Positions 7,739 through 12,322 of a stretch of DNA of 12,322 nucleotides are shown here, in pieces (the stretch's first letter is position 1; every line of letters starts with the position of its first letter). Location: positions 1-12,322 of the forward strand of contig NKIE01000041.1 in NCBI GenBank assembly GCA_002256055.1, written 5' to 3'. A model generated the notes under the pieces. It ran no database searches and had not been told where the DNA came from. It was given only the letters and a program-made list of their open reading frames with translations. A program made the position numbers and the translations under genes. This stretch comes from Pseudomonas sp. PGPPP3 (GTDB taxonomy: Bacteria; Pseudomonadota; Gammaproteobacteria; Pseudomonadales; Pseudomonadaceae).

Positions 7739-8959
7739 ATGCGCCTGCACAATCCGCTGTGGACAGAATGGACCCTGGCCGTGCGCTTTCTCTTCGACAA
7801 CCGCATGCAGACTCTGCTGATCAGCCTGGGGATTGCCATCGGCTGTGCGGTAATTGTGTTTATCACCGCGCTGATCACTGGCCTGCAGGCCAACGTGGTG
7901 CAACGCACCCTGGGTACCCAGGCCCATATCCGCATCCTGCCGCTGGACGAGGTCAACCACGCGCCACCTGGTCTGCCTGCCGAATGGACCCTGCAGCTGG
8001 ACAACCCGCGGGCCCAGCGTCTGCGCTCGATTACCAACTGGCAGGAGGTGCGTGACCTGCTCGACCAGGACCCGCAGCTGCGCGCGGTGTCGCCGCTGAT
8101 CAGTGGCCCGGCCTTGGCCCGCCGCGGACAAGCGCGCGCCTCGGTGGTGCTGATGGGTATCGATCCCGAGCGTTATGCGCGAATCATCCCCCTGGCCGAC
8201 GACCTGCTCGCCGGCAGCGTCAGCATCCAGGCCGGCCACGCCTTGATCGGCAGCGAGCTGGCGAAGGATCTGGGCCTGCGCCTGGGCGACAAATTGCGTC
8301 TGGATGCCGGCGAAGGCCGCGAAGCCATCGTCGACGTCACAGGCATTTTTAACCTCGGGGTGCGTGAACTGGACACCCGCAACGTCTACCTCGACCTGAA
8401 ACAGGCGCAGACCCTGCTGAACCTGCCCGGCGGCGTCAGCGTGATCGAAACCACGGTGGCGCAAATTTTCCAGGCCGACCAGATTGCCCAGCGCCTCGGG
8501 CGCCTCACCGGTTTACAGGCGGAAAGCTGGATGGCCAGCAACGGCCAGCTGCTCAATGCTCTGACGTCGCAAAGCATGACCACCCAGATGATCCGCATCT
8601 TCGTTGGCATTTCGGTGGCCTTCGGCATTGCCAGCGTGCTGGCGGTGAGCGTGGTTCAGCGCACCCGAGAAATCGGTATTCTACGTGCCATGGGCAGCCC
8701 GCGCGGGCAGATCCTGCGGGTGTTTTTGCTGCAAGGTGGACTGCTCGGGTTGTTCGGCTCGCTGGTGGGCAGCGCGCTGGGTTGGGGGTTGGTGCAGGTG
8801 TTCAACCTGCTGGGGCCTAAGGTGTTCATCATCCCGGTGCCGGCTGACCTGATCCCGCTGGCGATTCTGATCGCTACCCTTACCGGCATTCTCGCGGCCG
8901 CCATGCCAGCCCGTCGTGCCGCACGTTATGACCCCGCCGTGGCGATTCGTTATGTCTGA
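7739..8959 (+). CDS. FtsX/MacB-type ABC transporter permease, 406 aa
   Basis: This inner-membrane permease has the four-helix type VII ABC layout: TM1 at about 25-48, a large periplasmic MacB-like domain (about 50-275), TM2 at 284-306, TM3 at about 326-356 and TM4 at about 372-392. The cytoplasmic segment VVQRTREIGILRAMGSPRGQ (305-324) is the usual FtsX coupling region, and the C-terminus PARRAARYDPAVAIRYV is typical. Such permeases do not form a simple channel; they transmit ATP-driven movement to the periplasm to push substrates through the adaptor and outer-membrane channel, or they extract lipoproteins. GGAG (7728-7731), running into the adaptor stop codon, lies 7 nt before the ATG. The gene overlaps the ATPase by 8 bp. 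A periplasmic domain of about 225 residues and pairing with an HlyD-like adaptor favour a DevC/MacB-like exporter over LolCE. Confidence 0.92.
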   Translation: MRLHNPLWTEWTLAVRFLFDNRMQTLLISLGIAIGCAVIVFITALITGLQANVVQRTLGTQAHIRILPLDEVNHAPPGLPAEWTLQLDNPRAQRLRSITNWQEVRDLLDQDPQLRAVSPLISGPALARRGQARASVVLMGIDPERYARIIPLADDLLAGSVSIQAGHALIGSELAKDLGLRLGDKLRLDAGEGREAIVDVTGIFNLGVRELDTRNVYLDLKQAQTLLNLPGGVSVIETTVAQIFQADQIAQRLGRLTGLQAESWMASNGQLLNALTSQSMTTQMIRIFVGISVAFGIASVLAVSVVQRTREIGILRAMGSPRGQILRVFLLQGGLLGLFGSLVGSALGWGLVQVFNLLGPKVFIIPVPADLIPLAILIATLTGILAAAMPARRAARYDPAVAIRYV

Positions 8960-9689
8960 TGCCTTGCTGCCCCTTACTGGCCAAACGGCGCAAGCCGACA
9001 GTGAAGTGCTGCGTCTGCAGCAAGTCGACAAGACCTTCAATGCCGGCACGCCACTGGCCAGCCAGGTGCTGCACGACATCAACCTGCGCCTGTGCCGTGG
9101 CGAACTGGCAGCGCTGATCGGCCCGTCGGGCTCAGGCAAGAGCACCCTGCTAAATATCATCGGCCTGCTCGACACCCCCAGTAGCGGTGAGCTGTACCTG
9201 CTCGGCCAGCCTACCCGCGATAGCGATGACGCGACCCGCACCGCGCTGCGTAATCAGGCGATTGGCTTTGTGTTCCAGTTTCATCACCTGATTTCCGCCT
9301 TCAGCGTGCTGGAAAACGTGCTGATGCCGCTGATGATCCGCCACGGCAAACCCAGCCGCGCCGAGCGGCAACTGGCCCTTGAGCTGCTGGCTGAGGTGGG
9401 CTTGGCGGACCTGGCCGAGCGCCGGCCCACGCAGATCTCCGGTGGCCAGCAACAACGGGTGGCCATTGCCCGTGCCCTGGTCACCCGCCCACCCCTGCTG
9501 CTGGCTGACGAACCCACCGGCAACCTCGACTCACGCAGCGCCCAAGGCATCTTTGAGTTGTTTCGCCGGGTCAATCAGCAGTTGGGCTGCGCCATTCTGG
9601 TGGTGACCCACGACCAGCAACTGGCCAACAGTTGCCAACGCATCATCCAGCTCAGCGATGGCCATATTGTGGCCGATGGTCCGTGTTAG
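8952..9689 (+). CDS. ABC transporter ATP-binding protein (MacB/LolD/DevA type), 245 aa
   Basis: This is the cytoplasmic ATPase that powers the FtsX-type permease. It shows Walker A GPSGSGKST (57-65), Q-loop Q109 (FVFQFHHL), the signature ISGGQ (162-166, with I replacing the usual L), Walker B LLLADE (182-187), D-loop NLDS (191-194) and the switch H220 (VTHD). Length and motifs fit the MacB/LolD/DevA group. The ATG at 8952 lies inside the permease gene, whose stop is at 8957-8959, so translation is probably coupled; no strong ribosome binding site is visible. In-frame GTG 8916 and ATG 8928 exist upstream but lie deeper in the permease gene and lack a site. Its TAG stop overlaps the stop of the helicase gene on the other strand. 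Confidence 0.95.
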   Translation: MSDALLPLTGQTAQADSEVLRLQQVDKTFNAGTPLASQVLHDINLRLCRGELAALIGPSGSGKSTLLNIIGLLDTPSSGELYLLGQPTRDSDDATRTALRNQAIGFVFQFHHLISAFSVLENVLMPLMIRHGKPSRAERQLALELLAEVGLADLAERRPTQISGGQQQRVAIARALVTRPPLLLADEPTGNLDSRSAQGIFELFRRVNQQLGCAILVVTHDQQLANSCQRIIQLSDGHIVADGPC

Positions 9690-11650
9690 CGGAGCTTGCG
9701 CAGATGGGCAGCCAGCAGCTGGCTAGCGCCCTGGGTCTTGGCCGTGTACCAGAACACCCGGCTGACGCCACGGGTTATCGCCACATAGGCCAGGTGCAGG
9801 TTTTCATCGGCCATGGCCTGGTCGTAACTGCTGGTAAAGAAGCCGCTGGCGGCATACAGCGCATTGCGCAGCGGATGGGCCGGTGCCGGGCTGCCGTCGT
9901 CGATGATGATCGCCACTTCCGCCTGCAAGCCCTTGGCCCGGTGAATGCTGTAAGCCTTGACCGCTAGCCGCTTGTCCAGCCGTGCCTGGATCTGCTGCAA
10001 CGGTGCATTACGCCGGCTGAGCAGCAGCACGGCGGTTGGCTCACGGCTCTGGCGCTCGCCGGCATAGGCGCATTGCGCCTGGATCTGCGTTAGCAACTCG
10101 GGCAACTGGCGGTTGAGGTCGAAGTCTTCGATCAGCTTGACCCCGTGATCGCCGGTTTGGGTGGGCTTGCACGCATGACTGGCTTTCACCTGCTTACAGG
10201 CAACCGCTGCCAACACCGCCTCGCCATCGCGAATCACGGCCTCGATGCTGCGGTAGTTGTTGCTCAGGTTGAGCACCTCGCTGTGCTTGGCCTGACCTTT
10301 GCCGGGGAAGTGGCGATCATAATCAATAAACAGCTCAGGCGAGCTGCCACGCCAGGCGTAGATCGACTGCCAGTCGTCGCCAATCGCCATCAGGCTGACT
10401 GTTTGCCCACGGCGCGCCAGGCTACGTTGCACGGCCTGCAGCCAGAGCACGATCTGCGGCGAGATGTCCTGGAACTCATCGATTAACAGATGGCTAAGGG
10501 GCGCCAGGGCTTCGAGGCCGATGCTCGACTCATCTGCCGTTAAACGCTCGGTCAGGCACTGAAACGCTCCATCGAAGGTCTGCAAGCCCTGGGCCTGCAG
10601 GCCGCGCTGGAAATAGGCCCAAAACTGCAGCAAGGCCTCGACAAACAGCCGCTCACCCGGCGCACAACTCAGCTGCGCGGGCTGCAACTGATCGAGCCGA
10701 ATGCCGATGCTCTGGCAGAACCCGGCTTGGGCATAGATGGCCTCATACAGCGGCAGCGCACTGAACTCCCCCGCCAGCTTGAAGCCTTGCAGTGGCGCCG
10801 GCCCCGGTTGACTGCCGGTTTCGTTGGCCGGTGGTAACGCCAGCAGGCGGTGCACCTGTTGGCGAAAGGTCGGCTGTTCGGCATAGCACTGCTGGTAGGC
10901 CTCGATCAGCAGACGCTGCTGAGCCGGACGCAGACGGCCGCCGGTCAGTGGGTTGTCCAGTTCACGGGCCGTGGGTCGCTCGGCCAGTTGCTCGAACCAC
11001 TGCGGGTTGCCCAGCTCACTTTTGGCCAGCACGCCCATGGCCGAATGGAAGGTGCGTACGCACTGGCGCGCCTGGTTGGCGCTGAAGTCGTAACCCCAAA
11101 AAGCCAGGAGCTTGAGCAATTGCTCACGCAGTTGGGCGCAGGAGGCATTGGTGAAGGAAATCACGGTCAATTGTGTCGGTGCGATGCCCACGTGGCAGAG
11201 CATAAACACCACACGCAGCACCAGGGTGGTCGACTTGCCGGAGCCGGCCCCGGCGAAGATCCGGCTCAGAGGTTGGCGCGTGAGGATCATCGCCCACTGC
11301 TCGTCCGAGGGCGGGCTGAGTAACCCGACCTGCACGGCGGCGCCCACCCGCTCGCGCATGGCCTGGCTCTGCGCTGGCGTTACCGGCAGCAAGGTGGGGC
11401 CGTAGATTGCACTCTTGGCTTTTTTGCTGGCTGGCTTGGCGCCAGAGGGTTTGCGGCTGGTTTGAGGTTGGCCCTGAGTGGCGCGTTTTGGCTGGCGCGG
11501 CTGCTTTTGCCGCCGCGGTGGCGCGAGCGAAGCCTGCGCGATGGTCGACGCGGCTTCACGCTCGGCACGCAGATAGGCAGTGGTACGGGGGAAGTAGCGC
11601 GCCAAGGCGGCGCGTAGGCGCAATTGGTAGCGCTCAACAGCAGACAACAT
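9686..11650 (-). CDS. UvrD/Rep-type superfamily 1A DNA helicase, 654 aa
   Basis: This is an ATP-dependent 3'-to-5' DNA helicase by family. Motifs in order: Q-motif Q118 (SDEQWAMI), Walker A AGAGSGKST (133-141), Ia VISFTNASCAQLREQ (163-177), motif II LLIDEFQD (388-395), motif III GDDWQSIYAWRG (424-435), motif IV NNYRS (464-468), motif V SIHRAKGLQAEV (568-579) and motif VI YVAITR (622-627, arginine finger R627). All key residues look intact. The first 115 residues are not part of the standard core: a short helical part (1-40) is followed by a lysine-, arginine-, proline- and glutamine-rich segment (45-80) likely to be disordered and DNA-binding. At 654 residues it is shorter than UvrD, and it resembles helicase-IV-like or stand-alone UvrD-domain proteins; I do not assign a named gene. 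The ATG at 11650 is the only ATG before the core and has a poor ribosome binding site. Confidence 0.92.
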   Translation of the reverse strand: MLSAVERYQLRLRAALARYFPRTTAYLRAEREAASTIAQASLAPPRRQKQPRQPKRATQGQPQTSRKPSGAKPASKKAKSAIYGPTLLPVTPAQSQAMRERVGAAVQVGLLSPPSDEQWAMILTRQPLSRIFAGAGSGKSTTLVLRVVFMLCHVGIAPTQLTVISFTNASCAQLREQLLKLLAFWGYDFSANQARQCVRTFHSAMGVLAKSELGNPQWFEQLAERPTARELDNPLTGGRLRPAQQRLLIEAYQQCYAEQPTFRQQVHRLLALPPANETGSQPGPAPLQGFKLAGEFSALPLYEAIYAQAGFCQSIGIRLDQLQPAQLSCAPGERLFVEALLQFWAYFQRGLQAQGLQTFDGAFQCLTERLTADESSIGLEALAPLSHLLIDEFQDISPQIVLWLQAVQRSLARRGQTVSLMAIGDDWQSIYAWRGSSPELFIDYDRHFPGKGQAKHSEVLNLSNNYRSIEAVIRDGEAVLAAVACKQVKASHACKPTQTGDHGVKLIEDFDLNRQLPELLTQIQAQCAYAGERQSREPTAVLLLSRRNAPLQQIQARLDKRLAVKAYSIHRAKGLQAEVAIIIDDGSPAPAHPLRNALYAASGFFTSSYDQAMADENLHLAYVAITRGVSRVFWYTAKTQGASQLLAAHLRKLR

Positions 11651-11690
11651 TCAACGATTCCCGCCCGCAGTGGAGTTAGAGCGTTGAATG
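11648..11690 (-). promoter_or_regulatory. Inverted repeat pairing with the helicase start codon
   Basis: CATTCAACG (11648-11656) and CGTTGAATG (11682-11690) are perfect 9-bp arms separated by 25 nt. In the minus-strand transcript the second arm ends with the ATG start codon of the helicase, and the weak GC-rich purine tract lies in the loop. Folding would bury the start codon in a stem, so it could dampen translation; as DNA it could also be a protein binding site. Pairing is seen; function is inferred. Confidence 0.4.
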
Positions 11691-11733
11691 ATAAGTGGTT
11701 TTTGCGTGGCTCTGGGTGTTCTCGGCTAAATCC

Positions 11734-11949
11734 CTAGCCCAGCCGACTGGCTTGGCCGTGCAGCTCATCACGGGCCAGGCGCAGGTCATCGGCATCCTGA
11801 TTCAGCTGGTGAATGGCATTGAGCAGGCGCTGACGCAGCAACTCATCCTTGATCTGTTCGGCGGCGCGCATCACATCCAGGGCCGCAGCCTCGTTGTGAC
11901 TGGCAACGGCATCCAACACTTTGCGCATGTTTCTAACGGCTCGGCTCAT
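11734..11949 (-). CDS. Small helical protein of unknown function, 71 aa
   Basis: The frame starts at the ATG at 11947-11949 behind an excellent AGGAGG and ends with TAG at 11734. The product is almost entirely helix-forming residues, with no proline and no aromatic residue, many charged residues and leucine/alanine spacing (for example VLDAVASHNEAAALDVMRAA and ELLRQRLLNAIHQLNQ), which suggests a two- or three-helix bundle or short coiled coil, probably cytoplasmic. There is no signal peptide, membrane segment, cysteine cluster or DNA-binding motif that I recognise. It resembles conserved hypothetical proteins of Pseudomonas as far as memory allows, with no function attached. It precedes the helicase gene by 83 bp on the same strand, but the helicase has its own leader structure, so cotranscription is uncertain. 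Confidence 0.8.
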   Translation of the reverse strand: MSRAVRNMRKVLDAVASHNEAAALDVMRAAEQIKDELLRQRLLNAIHQLNQDADDLRLARDELHGQASRLG

Positions 11950-11958
11950 GACTGGGTT

Positions 11959-11964
11959 CCTCCT
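11959..11964 (-). promoter_or_regulatory. Consensus Shine-Dalgarno of the 71-aa gene
   Basis: AGGAGG on the minus strand, 9 nt before the ATG at 11949, is the strongest ribosome binding site in the window. It supports the small frame being a real, well-translated gene. Confidence 0.75.
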
Positions 11965-12012
11965 GGATTAGTCAGCCATCCTAGGACCACAAGATTGCCA
12001 AATGATTGCAGC

Positions 12013-12029
12013 GTCAGTCGAGTGTCAGT
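12013..12029 (+). promoter_or_regulatory. 11-bp-spaced direct repeat upstream of the 71-aa gene
   Basis: GTCAGT occurs at 12013-12018 and again at 12024-12029, one helical turn apart. The 7-4-7 layout resembles sites for OmpR/PhoB-type response regulators (Pho box units are close to CTGTCAT; these units share GTCA and TGTCA). It lies 64-80 bp upstream of the small gene's start codon, but its orientation points away from that gene. Chance occurrence is quite possible. Confidence 0.22.
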
Positions 12030-12077
12030 TATGGGGAATGGTGGCGGGAGTTTGTTTCGCTGCGTAACTACAGCCAT

Positions 12078-12104
12078 GTGCCCGTGGCATTGCACCACGG
12101 GCAC
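12078..12104 (-). terminator. Hairpin downstream of the sulfatase-like gene
   Basis: GTGCCCGTGG (12078-12087) and CCACGGGCAC (12095-12104) form a perfect 10-bp stem with a 7-nt loop, 17 bp after the stop codon of the sulfatase-like gene. Position and stability suit a transcription terminator or an mRNA 3' end stabiliser. No clear U run follows on the minus strand, so intrinsic termination may be inefficient. Confidence 0.5.
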
Positions 12105-12120
12105 TTATGTCGAGCGGCCT

Positions 12121-12322
12121 TTATTCCGGCAAGGTGCCGGGCAGCAGTTCGAAGTTGGGGGTGAAGGTCGTCATAGCCGCCATCAACTGCTCAAAGGGTT
12201 TGCTGTCACCCTCGAACGTGGCTTTGCCGCCAGCAATCAACTGAGCAAAGCTGGTCTGACGGGCCATTACCTGCTCCAGATCGCTGCGGTTGAGGGTGAT
12301 GGTCAGGTCGGCATCCTTGACC
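12121..12322 (-). CDS. C-terminal SCP2-like domain of a probable alkyl sulfatase (N-terminus outside window)
   Basis: Only the last 66 codons are present, open from the right window edge to TAA at 12121-12123. The peptide contains DLTITLNRSDLEQVMA, LIAGGKATFEGDSKPFEQLM and a final TTFTPNFELLPG. This alternation of a beta strand, a helix, GKATFEGD and an F-x-P-x-F-E ending is the pattern of the SCP2-like C-terminal domain of SdsA1/Bds1-type alkyl sulfatases, zinc metallo-beta-lactamase-fold enzymes that cleave alkyl sulfates such as SDS. The C-terminal domain helps recruit hydrophobic substrate. The catalytic domain is not in the window, so the assignment rests on the tail alone; another SCP2 sterol-carrier-like protein is the main alternative. 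Confidence 0.7.
   Translation of the reverse strand, partial: VKDADLTITLNRSDLEQVMARQTSFAQLIAGGKATFEGDSKPFEQLMAAMTTFTPNFELLPGTLPE

Noticed and set aside
7661..8464. A 267-codon open frame opposite the permease gene
   Set aside because: It is antisense to a clear FtsX-type permease and its composition is that of a frame shadow.
9680..9700. A search for a bidirectional terminator between the ATPase and helicase genes
   Set aside because: The stop codons overlap and no stem followed by a U run is visible on either strand nearby.
1..12322. Defence islands, prophage, insertion sequences, integron or CRISPR arrays
   Set aside because: No transposase, integrase, repeat-spacer pattern or terminal repeats were found. 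The helicase alone, next to ordinary chromosomal genes, is not enough to propose a defence system.

Overview
The window is GC-rich, tightly packed bacterial DNA with long shadow reading frames opposite its real genes. Protein similarity recalled from memory suggests Pseudomonas or a close gammaproteobacterial relative; this assignment is inferred, since no rRNA or marker gene is present. I found no mobile element, CRISPR array, tRNA or rRNA.

Region 1 (1-5301, minus strand) is a two-gene block. A 1107-residue protein combines a transglutaminase-like cysteine protease fold with a DUF2126 putative amidoligase. It is followed after 67 bp by a circularly permuted ATP-grasp protein fused to an alpha-E domain, which runs off the left edge. 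This family neighbourhood has been predicted from comparative genomics to make and process an unknown peptide or amide-linked modification, and it is the least understood chemistry in the window.

Region 2 (5302-5740) is a 439-bp divergent intergenic region with a 19-bp near-perfect palindrome that could be an operator.

Region 3 (5741-9689, plus strand) holds a short-chain dehydrogenase/reductase, then an exporter operon: a membrane-fusion adaptor that must start at a UUG codon, an FtsX/MacB-type permease and an ABC ATPase. The three exporter genes are 4 bp apart or overlap. The layout matches DevBCA/MacAB-type tripartite exporters, with the outer-membrane channel presumably encoded elsewhere.

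Region 4 (9686-12322, minus strand) carries a UvrD-type superfamily 1 helicase with an unusual basic N-terminal extension, a 71-residue helical protein of unknown function behind a very strong ribosome binding site, and the C-terminal end of a probable alkyl sulfatase (SCP2-like domain). The helicase and ATPase genes converge, and their stop codons overlap.

The regions look functionally independent of one another. Apart from the poorly characterised ligase/transglutaminase cluster, most genes are ordinary chromosomal genes; the remaining points of interest are regulatory structures and start-site details.
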